64,000 nt of DNA. Source: Diphasiastrum complanatum (Eukaryota > Streptophyta > Lycopodiopsida > Lycopodiales > Lycopodiaceae). Of the stretch, positions 54,425 to 63,677 are shown in pieces. Position 1 is the first letter of the stretch. Every line of letters begins with the position of its first letter. The notes under the pieces were generated by a model. The model was not told where the DNA came from. It made no database searches and worked only from the letters and a program-made list of their open reading frames with translations. Both the position numbers and the translations under genes were made by a program. The DNA lies in contig CM055109.1 of the NCBI GenBank assembly GCA_029204225.1, forward strand, positions 1,128,673 to 1,192,672. The letters run 5' to 3'.

Positions 54425-54830
54425 TGACTCTGATGGGGAGGCTGAGATTCCAGATGCCACCATACATAGACGGTGGAGACAGTGTCGTTGACCAGAGCGA
54501 CAGCCAACCTGCAGGCCACGGCCTGCAACTTCACGACAGCGTAGACACCACCGATCATCTACCCGACGACAGAGAGACGCAGCTAGCACAGAGACAGTGC
54601 CACAGCATACTTTACATCATTTTTTCTCACAAGCAGAGAGACATCTATGATGCTTGACTCTCCTTGTGCATAGCACTATTTCCTGTTTTATTGTAATCTT
54701 GTTTCTTTTCGGTGGTTGAGCTTTCACGCTCCCACCGGGCATACTTGACATGTACCTTTTTTCAGTCCTATGTACCTTAGGGTATTCCATGGACATTAAT
54801 AAAGATCTTTCTTTCTTTCTCTCTCTCTCT
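52151..54830 (+). mobile_element. Older LINE, 3' part
   Basis: Second half of the 43-kb LINE. After the ORF2 relic comes a 3' region with GGTGGTTGAGC and CATTAATAAAGATCTTTC. It ends in TTTCTTTC and CTCTCTCTCT units near 54810-54830 and then joins LTR-like sequence. The 3' region resembles that of the young LINEs (GGTGGTTAAGC, GGTGGTCAAGC). Confidence 0.87.
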
Positions 54831-54999
54831 AGCAATTCATTTTCTCTTCTATCTTTTGGTGTTGTGAGGTGCTTATGCAATTCTCCTTGTATGTGATGTT
54901 TTCCATAGCTAAGTTTCTCAAGCTTTCTTGGTTGATCTAGTATTGAAGTTAAGATACTCCATAGCTAGGTCTTGCAATTCATCATGGTATCAAAGCAAG
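54831..54999 (+). mobile_element. LTR end with primer-binding site, probable LINE target
   Basis: AGCAATTCATTTTCTC through CTTGCAATTCATCA is followed by TGGTATCAAAGCAAG (54983-54997), a variant initiator-tRNA primer-binding site. This looks like the 3' part of an LTR. Its 5' part would lie left of the (CT)n tract at 43235, so the older LINE would again have inserted into an LTR pyrimidine tract. The left border of that LTR could not be located. Confidence 0.5.
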
Positions 55000-56465
55000 T
55001 TGTCTAGCCTGTGAGTCTGTGAGTGAGAGAAACTTCAGTTACCACTAACTAACCATCCACATGGTACATTGGAATATGACATATGTAATATGTAATATGT
55101 AGTATGTATGTTGTGACATTAATGTTTTAAAAAAAAAACCCTAAAACCTATTCGTCGCTTCGAACTTGGAGAAGTCGATTCAAACTCAATTCAAACACGG
55201 TTCGAAAAGGCGATTCACCTCTTGAATCCTATCACCTGTGTGCCTACTAACGTCATATCATCTACCCATGCATTTGATGACGTCCTATGGTGATTGATCT
55301 ACCTATGCACTTTATGACGTCCTATGGTGATTGATCTATCTATCATCTAGATTCTATGTGCCCACCTGCCCATTGCCTGCTAAGTTGCTGGAGAGGATGA
55401 GGCTGAGGACAAGGATGAGAAGGAAGAAGAAGATGAGGAAGAGGGTCAAAATTAGGAGGATGAGTTTGATGATGAGCATAAACTTGAGCCTAAGGCTCCC
55501 ACGCCTACTAGGAGAGAGGCCAGGAGGCATTGCTAGTTAGCTTAGGAACTTCATATTAGATGCACTCATAACTCTTCAGTCTTTTTAACTTCATGATTGG
55601 CTCATTGTCAATGTAATTGGTAGTTATACCATTTACTATTTAGAAAGTACCAACTAATTTTTTACATATGGAATTCAAGATTTTTATTAGTTAGTTATTA
55701 ATCTGTTGGAAATTTGGCATATAGAACTTGAGTTAGAGCTTAGAACTTAGTAGAGAATAGTAAAATACATCGTGCATGTTCATTGTGTGATGTATCTCAA
55801 TGTCTCATTGAGTTCTCAATCATTTGAGTGTGTTGATATTACATAATCAATTGTTTATATTGTCATGACTCGTAGTCTCATTGTATAGAGCTATAATCAA
55901 TCTCTAGATAGTAAAGCAACATTTCTTTTTCCTCTAACTAGAGGCCAAAAATTAAACCAAGCAAAAAAAAAACTAAAATGTTTCACCGTTTCTTTCCCGA
56001 CAAAGCCAATTCTTTCTCGTTTCAAATACGTTGCAAAAAGGATTTTTGAAAAGGTCCATGGAGTTGATCTAGAATTGGTTGAGTAGGTTTGATCCCCCAT
56101 CTGTTTCCTATGTGTCTCTTGGAACTAGCATCCTGGTTTTGATCTTGGAAGTCTTGAAAGATGTCATGAGTTTGTTCCTCCTTAGTGTGTAAATGAGGGC
56201 AAAGAATATCCAATTCCTCACATGCGACTGTTGTGCAATCCTGTGAGAGGATTTGGAGTGTAAGCTTCAGCAACTTGGGAATGCCATAAATTACAATGCA
56301 CACATTTACGCAACATGGATGATGATCAATATATTATTTTGTTCTTGAAAGTGTAGACAATAGATACTAGAATGTTACAACTTACAAGCATAGATCTAGA
56401 ATTTCAATAGATCAATCATCGTAGATCATAGCTCATAGATGATAGTACTAACTTCTAAGTACTAA
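55000..56465. other. Unassigned repeats, no gene recognised
   Basis: A word-rich stretch (TTCGAACTT, GATTCAAACTC, GGTTCGAAAAGGCGATTC) lies at 55152-55225. A tandem of about 44 bp (TTTGATGACGTCCTATGGTGATTGATCTA type) lies at 55270-55340. An acidic reading (EDEAEDKDEKEEEDEEEG) at 55395-55450 recalls a hAT tail. A minus-strand open stretch of 93 codons at 56303-56022 matches nothing I recognise. Confidence 0.4.
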
Positions 56466-56470
56466 GTAGA

Positions 56471-56902
56471 TGTTAGAAATAATAAATGATAATGTTAGTT
56501 TCCCATAGGTTACCCAAATGGTCGAGACTTGTGTAACCATGGGTTAGGTTTATTATTCAGACCATGTTAAGTTAGTTTTAGCTAAGTTGGACCCAATTTT
56601 GGTCTAGTAATAACTCATGGGTCCAAGTAAAGTCTAATTATGTTAAGGGGCCCTATCTTGACTTTTGGAGGTGCCCTATAATTAGTAGTGGATGAACTTA
56701 GGGTTTGGAAGAGTCTAGGCCCTTGGAAGGCCTATTTAAATGTACTCATTATTCATTTGTAATTCGTTCCCTTTCAAGCATTGCTACTACTTTCTCTCTC
56801 CTTGAGGGCGCCTAACCCTCTCCCTCTTCTTCTTCTTCTTTTTCTTCTTCTTGTATATGGAGAATGAATGTTAGAAGGATCTTGGCACTTTGATTTCGTA
56901 CA
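56471..56902 (+). repeat. 5' LTR
   Basis: 432 bp, TG...CA borders. It contains the pyrimidine tract CCCTCTTCTTCTTCTTC (56820-56850), at the position where the related LTR at 25.9 kb received its LINE insertions, and one GGGCGCC motif. Confidence 0.93.
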
Positions 56903-56916
56903 TGGTATCAGAGCCA
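56903..56916 (+). promoter_or_regulatory. Primer-binding site (initiator Met tRNA)
   Basis: TGGTATCAGAGCCA immediately after the 5' LTR, complementary to the 3' end of initiator methionine tRNA. Confidence 0.9.
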
Positions 56917-57422
56917 TGGATCTTCTATGCTTCATTTAGGGCGCCCTACCAAAAGAGATCGTCTTCACTTAGGGATCACAAAAATTCAGCACCTTTGCTG
57001 ATTTTTTGGAGTGAAGATCCGTTTTTTGACTCTTTTCCGTTTTGCAGGAGGGCGCCACACATCAAAGAAGATAACAGGATTTTGGGCGCCCAAAAATCAA
57101 GTTGTTGTTTGCTGATTTTTCAGGTTGCAGGAAGGTGCCATTAATTATCTTCTTCGAGGCTTCTTTTAGGTCGCCCACATCCGTGTAGGTTTATCCTACT
57201 TTCGTTGGTGCACTGTTGCCCTATTTTTCATATTTGCTCCTTTGCAGGAGGGCGCCCATCTATAAGCAATTTCTATTCTTCTGATTTGGCTGAAAAATCA
57301 ACACCCTTGCTGATTTTACAAAGTGAAGATCCGCTTCTTTTTGCTTGTTTCCGGTGTGGAAGAAGGCGCTAATTTTTTTGTGATGATCTGATCACATTCC
57401 GAGGCTGAAAATTGGACAGCAT

Positions 57423-58079
57423 CAATGTTTCATGGACGCGTTTCGTACGTGTTTCGAAACGCATTTGAAACATGTATGAAACGTCTGGTTCAGGTTCGAA
57501 ACGGGAAAAAAAATTTAAGGGTTTTTTTTTTTTTGAAAATGTGCTTTTGAGGGTTTTTGAGGGTTTTTGAGGGTTTTTGGGGTTTACAGATGTCATAGAA
57601 AGTCTAGTAACAAGTAGATACATCCAATTTCATGAGAATGCTCTAGAGAATGCAATTTCAAGAGGAGAAGCTGTGACTGTACATACTACAAAGCTTATGG
57701 CACGGTTTTTGGGGTTTACAGATGTCATAGACAGTCTAGTAACAAGTAGATACATCCAATTTCATCAGAATGCTCTAGAGACATTAGAATGCAATTTCAA
57801 GAGGAGAAGCTGTGTATGGTGATTATGGTCACTTTCCTCAGTCAATTATTGAAATTACTAATACTATCATGGATAGGTTATTAGGTTGCGAGAATCTATT
57901 CATGCCCATTGCCTGTACATACTACAAAGCTTATGGCGCGGTATCAGAAAAAAAAAAAAATTGGTTTCTTTTTTTTTTGGTCGTTTCGAACACTGAAACG
58001 GCGTTTCGAAACGGGGTCGTTTCGTACATCCCGTTTTGAACACATTTCAGCATTCGAAACGCGTTTCGAGGAAACACTG
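57423..58079. mobile_element. Non-autonomous hAT-like element, CGTTTCGAAACG word family
   Basis: Perfect 8-bp duplication GACAGCAT (57415-57422 and 58080-58087). The termini are CAATGTTTC and, inverted, CAGTGTTTC. Both ends are packed with GTTTCGAAACG, GCGTTTCG and CGAAACG words (57429-57505 and 57980-58072), followed inward by homopolymer A or T runs. The interior holds a ~130-bp imperfect tandem duplication. It is nested in the leader of the LTR element, so it is younger than that insertion. Confidence 0.9.
57577..57815. repeat. ~135-bp imperfect tandem duplication
   Basis: GGGGTTTACAGATGTCATAG begins two units at about 57579 and 57710, each continuing to GCAATTTCAAGAGGAGAAGC. A four-fold GAGGGTTTTT run precedes the first unit. 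Part of the same unit (GTACATACTACAAAGCTTATGG) recurs at 57914. Both units translate to GFTDVI(E/D)SLVTSRYIQFH, but no family is recognised. Confidence 0.8.
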
Positions 58080-58404
58080 GACAGCATATTACCATTTGTA
58101 GGGTGTTGCAACAGCCCTATCCGTGTGTGTATTGTTCACACTTTTTGGCAAGAAAGAAGGGTTTCGAAAAAAGCTTTGTTGGAGGCTAACCTGATTCTTT
58201 GCTTGCTGGTTTTTGAGTTTGTAATGCAATTTCAGGCTGAAATTTTCAGCACACAAGGCTTGTAGGAGGGCGAGTTCCTACATCCATCTAATGTGTGTTT
58301 TCGACACATTCCGGTGCTGATTTGTCAAATTTGATAGTGCTGGTTTTTGTGTCTTTTAGGGCACATTTAGGGTTTGAAAAAGTTTATCTTCTTGGCTGGT
58401 TCTT

Positions 58405-58743
58405 ATGGCAAGAGATTTGGGAGCGATTCGTACTTGTTCAGGTGAAGATATGTTGGATGGCACCAACTATTCTTCATGGAGTTGCAAGCTGAGATTTTGC
58501 ATCGACGTGATGATCAAGATTTTATCGGTAACAAGATCTGTCTTATATCATTTGAGATTTTGCAAGACCTCTAAAAGTGTTTGGGAAACACTTTTAAAGA
58601 TGTACCGAATAAAGGATTCATCATCATGCTTTCTCCTCTCTACTTCATCCTCTTTGAAGGTAGAAGAGCAAAGATCATTGTCTTTCTACAAGTACAAGTT
58701 TGCATCGGAATGTTGGTATGGTAAAGCATTCTTCTTCTCTTGA
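58405..58743 (+). pseudogene. Copia-type gag fragment
   Basis: It reads MLDGTNYSSWSCKLRFCI, the LDGxNYxxW motif at the start of copia gag. After a deletion it continues with KTSKSVWETLLKMYRIKDSS and LKVEEQRSLSFYKYKF, typical of the middle of copia gag (UBN2-type). It is much shorter than a full gag and lacks the zinc knuckle. It shows that the non-autonomous LTR element derives from a copia element. Confidence 0.75.
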
Positions 58744-59365
58744 GCCATTTGTTGCAAATGATGGATGCATTAGTGAAGAACTTTATGAGCAAGCTTCTCA
58801 AGTTAATGTTTTGGAAAAGGCTGAAATCAAGCATTCTTTGAAGCCATTTTGTACTAATGGAGGAGGGGAAAAAATCATGTCAATTAGTACATTGGTTCAA
58901 AGTGGCATGTTGCTGGATTTTTTGGGTGTTCAAAGTGGCAAGCTGCTGGATTTTTTCTTAAAGATGGTGGACAGCAGATTCAGCCATGGTTTATTGATCA
59001 TTTTCAGCCTATGTTACATCGTGAGCATCCTATTATGCATCGGGAACGGCCTGCGAAAGGTTTTTGGACAGCAAGGTCCACATTTGAAACACTTTGGACA
59101 GCAAAGTGTTGGTGATTTTGTGGCTGCTGGACAGCCTACTACAGCCTCTTGTTGGCTGTCCGAGTCTTTGCAGGATAGCAAAGCATCTTTTTACGTTGGA
59201 GGAAACACACATGCCTCACCAAAATCAGTACCTTATGCTGATTTTCCTGTTTTGATGCTTACTTCTTATGATGACGGTGTTGCCTTACCTAGTGTTGGTG
59301 AGCAAATCGTTGATAGTAAGATTCGGGAGGATGTGATGGTAAAAGAGTATCATACTCTTCTTTGA
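58700..59365 (+). CDS. Unknown 221-codon ORF in LTR element
   Basis: Uninterrupted frame between the gag fragment and the 3' LTR. It has an internal near repeat (VQSGMLLDF, VQSGKLLDF). One strongly hydrophobic segment of about 20 residues (LLIIFSLCYIVSILLCIG) could span a membrane. A Ser/Gln-rich second half follows. No family is recognised. The position after gag recalls additional ORFs of some plant LTR elements, but the overlap with gag-like sequence and the lack of a homolog in the window leave coding status open. Confidence 0.35.
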   Translation: MHRNVGMVKHSSSLEPFVANDGCISEELYEQASQVNVLEKAEIKHSLKPFCTNGGGEKIMSISTLVQSGMLLDFLGVQSGKLLDFFLKMVDSRFSHGLLIIFSLCYIVSILLCIGNGLRKVFGQQGPHLKHFGQQSVGDFVAAGQPTTASCWLSESLQDSKASFYVGGNTHASPKSVPYADFPVLMLTSYDDGVALPSVGEQIVDSKIREDVMVKEYHTLL

Positions 59366-59717
59366 GTTTCTTGTGGTAAGAAGACTTATGGAATCCTGTG
59401 GAAACCATTGATGGATTGCAAATCCATATTTCAGCTTGTGGCTGGTTTTTTGGTTACCTACTTTGGATGGAGCATGCTTGTCTTCACTCCTCGACTTGAT
59501 GCTACTGCACTTCGTATTCTACATCTCTTCTACATCGGGCATGATTGGGGCTGAGATTTCGACTACTTCAAGCTGAAGTTTAAGCCTGGACAACAAGCTA
59601 CATCTTTTCTTTTTCGGCTACATGGAGTTTTGGGCAGCATGCAACACTTTGCATTTTTGTTGCAATTTTTCATACTTCATGTCATCTTATGTTTTTTACA
59701 TTATCATTTAAGGAGGG

Positions 59718-60146
59718 TGTTAGAAATAATAAATGATAATGTTAGTTTCCCATAGGTTACCCAAAAGGTCGAGACTTGTGTAACCATGGGTTAGGTTTAT
59801 TATTCAGACCATGTTAAGTTAGTTTTAGCTAAGTTGGACCCAATTTTGGTCTAGTAATAACTCGTGGGTCCAAGTAAAGTCTAATTATGTTAAGGGGCCC
59901 TATCTTGACTTTTGGAGGTGCCCTATAATTAGTAGTGGATGAACTTAGGGTTTGGAAGAGTCTAGGCCCTTGGATGGCCTATTTATATGTACTCATTATT
60001 CATTTGTAATTCATTCCCTTTCAAGCATTGCTACTACTTTCTCTCTCCTTGAGGGCACCTAACCCTCTCCTTCTTCTTCTTCTTCTTCTTCTTCTTGTAT
60101 ATGGAGATTGAATGTTAGAAGGATCTTGGCACTTTGATTTCCTACA
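59718..60146 (+). repeat. 3' LTR
   Basis: 429 bp, matching 56471-56902 with roughly ten substitutions and a shorter CTT tract. It is preceded by the purine tract AAGGAGGG and followed by the target duplication GTAGA. Confidence 0.93.
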
Positions 60147-60289
60147 GTAGAGACTAGTTACCAGTAACAAGAATTAGGACTTAAGATTCAAGAGTGTAGC
60201 ATATTCAATGATAAAGATTCAAGAATCAAAATTCACTTGTTGCCAAACTTCAGTGAGTAGGTCACAAGCTGCAACATTCATGGCCTACA

Positions 60290-61110
60290 AAGTGCCACTA
60301 GATATTTAAACTCCAAGGCCTCATTTCAATACACTAGGAGGTCATCCCATAATGCTCCCACCCAAGAACATCAAGAAAGACTCAGTTGATGTAGGTAGAC
60401 CATTTGTCTCAAACTCTTTGTCCTGGAACTGCATGTCGCTCCTCCACAACAGGTCCAAAACACAACCCATGGCATGTAATGGGTGATGGAACCACTGCCA
60501 TCTATCCCGTATCTCCTAGAGCCTATGAAATAGAAAAAACAAGAACAAAACTTGACAATGAAGAATTTGATTTTCTAGCTTACATGTTAGTACTTACTAG
60601 TAAGTTGTGATTACTAATTACTCAAGGCTACATTTATCACCCTACAAGCATCATGCACACAATACATTGCAAACAGACATTCTAACTACTTAGACATTGA
60701 TTTAGCAATGGTAATTGGCAGTGGGTACTAAGCATACCTCTCAGCCATACCTCTCATGCATGTCCACAACTACTTCACCAACCTATCCATAAACTTGAAT
60801 ATAAGGCCCATAGTGGAGCCCTTTATATCAGTAAGCCACAAGATGATGTAGATAGGCTACAACTCTATCACAATAGCATGTGCCTTATCCCAAAATGCAA
60901 ATGATAAAACTATACTCTGAAATTTTCAAAATGTGCGCTCTCGCAATGGGCCCCACTCTTGCCAATGCCCAACAGTTAGACACAACCATTTGTCTAAGGA
61001 AATTGAGCACCTTCATGAGGCACTCCAAAACAATGAGCATGTATGCAAACCTAGGATGCAAGGTGTATCCTATGTTTCATGTTAGCACACTCAACTGATG
61101 TTTGCACGAT
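60290..61110 (-). pseudogene. hAT transposase remnant
   Basis: The minus strand reads, in order, LECLMKVLNFLRQMVVSN (near 61020-60965), GLHYGPYIQVYG (about 60825-60790) and RDRWQWFHHPLHAMG with a following CVLDLLWRSDMQF (60515-60430). These correspond to the middle of the hAT transposase at 6.8-7.3 kb ([32 protein letters not shown]). Frames change and stops are frequent. BED and dimerisation parts are not seen. It is similar in decay to the relic at 184-1135, on the same strand. Confidence 0.7.
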
Positions 61111-61269
61111 GGCGATAACCTCGTAGAAGGCCTTGTGTCTCTAGAAGAGAAACACATTGCATGAATGTTATGGACCAGAGAAACTGCTACACTGGAGGGG
61201 GCGACAATTGTGGAAACGTCTCTTCCAAGACTATCTAGTTACTTGGAAAGGGCATCCATTGTCAAATGC

Positions 61270-61455
61270 TACAATGTTTGTAGAAGTTTTACCCAAAGTT
61301 TGTCATTGAGGACCAATGACTTGCCAGAGGAGGGAAGGATTGTTAGAGTCAATTATCTAGGAGACGCAACAATGTTTGTAGAAGTCTTACACAAAGTTTG
61401 TCATTGAGGACCAATGACTTGCCAGAGGAGGGAAGGATTCTTAGAGTCAAGTCTA
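61270..61455. repeat. ~102-bp tandem duplication
   Basis: A unit from ATGTTTGTAGAAGT(T/C)TTAC to GGAAGGATT(G/C)TTAGAGTCAA occurs at about 61270-61355 and again at about 61371-61455, nearly identical. It is non-coding and unassigned. Confidence 0.85.
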
Positions 61456-61589
61456 ACTCTAGCATTCTTAGCATGGCCAATTACTAGAGAGGGCTTGAGC
61501 CCAAGTACTTACAACTGGCGAAGGCCAATAACCAGAGTGGGAGTCTGTCCCTAGCTGGACTGGTTTGTCACAAGTAGCGACCCAGTGTG

Positions 61590-62466
61590 ATGTCCCGGAT
61601 CTTTCTTCATAAGCCCCTATCCATTGCACCCATCTCTCTTCAATCCTGGGTCGACTATGCAACCAACCTATATACAACTACTCACCCTTCCATCTCTCTT
61701 TCTTCTCGTCCTACCCACTGTGACCTCTTTTCTCCTGACATGGTTGAAGCCACCATCTGCAAACTCAAGAACAATTGTACGTCTGACATTGACCTCCTTT
61801 CAGCCAAGCTCCTCAAACCAATTGCCAAACTCGCCTCCCCTTTCCTGGCCCGCTGTTTCAACCGCTCTGTCGTTGATGGTTTCCCCATACCTTGGGCCAC
61901 CAATCTCCTTCATCCCATTCTTAAAGCAGGCGATGCCATGAATGTCCACAACTATTGCACTATTATGATTGGTCATACCATGGCCGAGTTGTACGCCACT
62001 ATTCTCCAGAACTTAGTACGGCAGAGGCTGATTCTCGACTATTATATGTGACTGGCCAAGCTGGTTTCCACCGGGGTTATAGCACTCTTGATCATGTCCT
62101 CACTCTATGTACTATCATTGAGGAGGCAAAGCATATGGGCAAGAAGGTATTTGCGCTACTAGATGCTAGTTGTTTCACACACGGGTGGTTCCAGCAGTGA
62201 TGTATGCCTCCAAGATCTGGTTGCCAGAACTTTCTCTCTGGGACTGGGCCGGCATTTCCCGCATTCAGGCCACTATGTTGGGTCGCATGATACGTGCCAA
62301 GACTACCACTCCTCATGATATCCTATGTGCTGAGTTTGCTACTCCTCCGATCATCCTTGAGGGCTTTTTCCGCCTTATTCTTTTTCTTCAGCAGATTCAG
62401 GAGATTCGTGCATCTCACCCGGATAGATACATAGTTGTTGCGGTTACTTCTTCACGTGTCCTAGCG
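61590..62466 (+). pseudogene. LINE ORF2 fragment (RT and thumb, internally deleted)
   Basis: It reads ISLQSWVDYATNLYTTTHPS, the RT start [17 protein letters not shown], then TGQAGFHRGYSTLDHVL and IIEEAKHMGKKV. After a deletion of the catalytic palm it continues with VVPAVMYASKIWLPELS and PHDILCAEFATPP. The family is that of the other LINEs here. It ends where a separate LINE 5' fragment begins. Confidence 0.85.
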
Positions 62467-63433
62467 TCGGATTGGAGTGTGGAATTGTGCGGGCATACAT
62501 TCATCTTCCACGGCAGGGGATCTGGTTGACTTTATCACAGGCAGAGACATATTATTCATCGTGGAGACACACGAGAGCCCGGAGCGAGGAATTCCTTCCA
62601 TTCCTGGATATAGATGGGACTCAATATTCCGATGAGAGACTAGATCTGCCAGTGGCCGAGGTTCAGGTGGGGTCGCATGTCTGTACCGAGAGACTCTCCA
62701 TTCAAGTATTGACTTCATCCGACATGACGAGCAGGCCCGCTACATATGGGCTCGCATTGTGGGTTAGGATATTGGTTCGGATAGAGATCTTTTTGTTGCA
62801 GCATGTTACTTTCCACCAAAGTCCTCATCTTTTGCGGAGGGTATTGGATCTCCATATCAGGACCTCTCACCAGATATTATCAGATTCTCAAAGCAGGGGC
62901 ATATTCTCCTCGCAGGGGACTTTAATGCCAGGACATCTTTGAGACAGACAAAGTTCTTCGACGTCTTCGATCAGCTGCGTGTTCGTGCCCTTGACAGTGA
63001 TATGCTTGGGGTTACCGGGACCTCTGCGGACAGTCTATTACTTCATATGGTGAGCACTTACTGCAGTTTGGAGAGGCGCATGAGCTAGCCATTTATAATG
63101 GCTTACCCTGTTGGTCACATTTAGACAACTATACATGCCATCCTCACAGTGGAGGACATAGTGTCGTTGATTATCTCATGGGGTCCCTGACCCATACTCT
63201 CTGACTTCCGCGTTTCTCCCACCACCCTCTCTAATCACTCATTTCTCTCATTCGATATCGGCCATCTCCCATCCACTCAGTCATCTACACTACCCCTGAT
63301 TACCCAATCACCCACGTACACATTTGATCCCATTTACATGCCACTTTACCGGCAATCCTTTGGCCTCACTTTTACACTCCTTTCCTCATGACAGTCCAGT
63401 CGACACCCAGGCTGCTTTTCTCACCACCTCTCT
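62467..63433 (+). pseudogene. LINE ORF2 fragment (endonuclease), fused in reverse order
   Basis: It starts at the first codons of ORF2 (RIGVWNCAGIHSSSTAG in one frame). It continues through endonuclease pieces ([60 protein letters not shown]) in changing frames. Because it follows the RT fragment of another LINE at 62466, domain order is inverted relative to a normal ORF2. It is cut by a gypsy LTR at 63434. Confidence 0.85.
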
Positions 63434-63677
63434 TGTAATAGATCCTAACAACACAGTAGGGCAAACACTAACTGATCCACCCAACCTTGCCTACTCCCTG
63501 ATATAGAGTAAGCCCCTCCTAGCCCAGTGTGAGGACTGGTAGCATGCAACTGCCAAGTGTCGGCCACGTGGCACTGACGTGGCCGACTGCACGTCGGGAC
63601 CCAACTGGGGGCCCTATCCTGCTGACAGGGTCCCTAGGCTGTGTTAGGCCCGCCATGGCTATGGACCGTGCTGGGGC
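63434..63677 (-). mobile_element. Truncated gypsy LTR
   Basis: Same LTR as at 45733, starting TGTAATAGATCC. After GGACCGTGCTGGGGCA it jumps at about 63678 to gypsy integrase sequence. The outer part of the LTR and the pol end (about 1.3 kb) are therefore deleted. It is inserted in a LINE endonuclease relic. Confidence 0.92.

Larger units (their letters stand above)
56471..60146 (+). mobile_element. Non-autonomous LTR retrotransposon, 3.7 kb, perfect TSD
   Basis: LTRs at 56471-56902 and 59718-60146 (TGTTAG...TACA) differ at roughly ten positions. They are flanked by a perfect 5-bp duplication GTAGA (56466-56470 and 60147-60151). The primer-binding site TGGTATCAGAGCC follows the left LTR. The purine tract AAGGAGGG (59710-59717) precedes the right LTR. 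The interior has a broken copia-type gag but no protease, integrase or RT, so it is non-autonomous. A 657-bp hAT-like element is nested in it. It is related to the split LTR at 25.9/36.1 kb. Confidence 0.93.
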
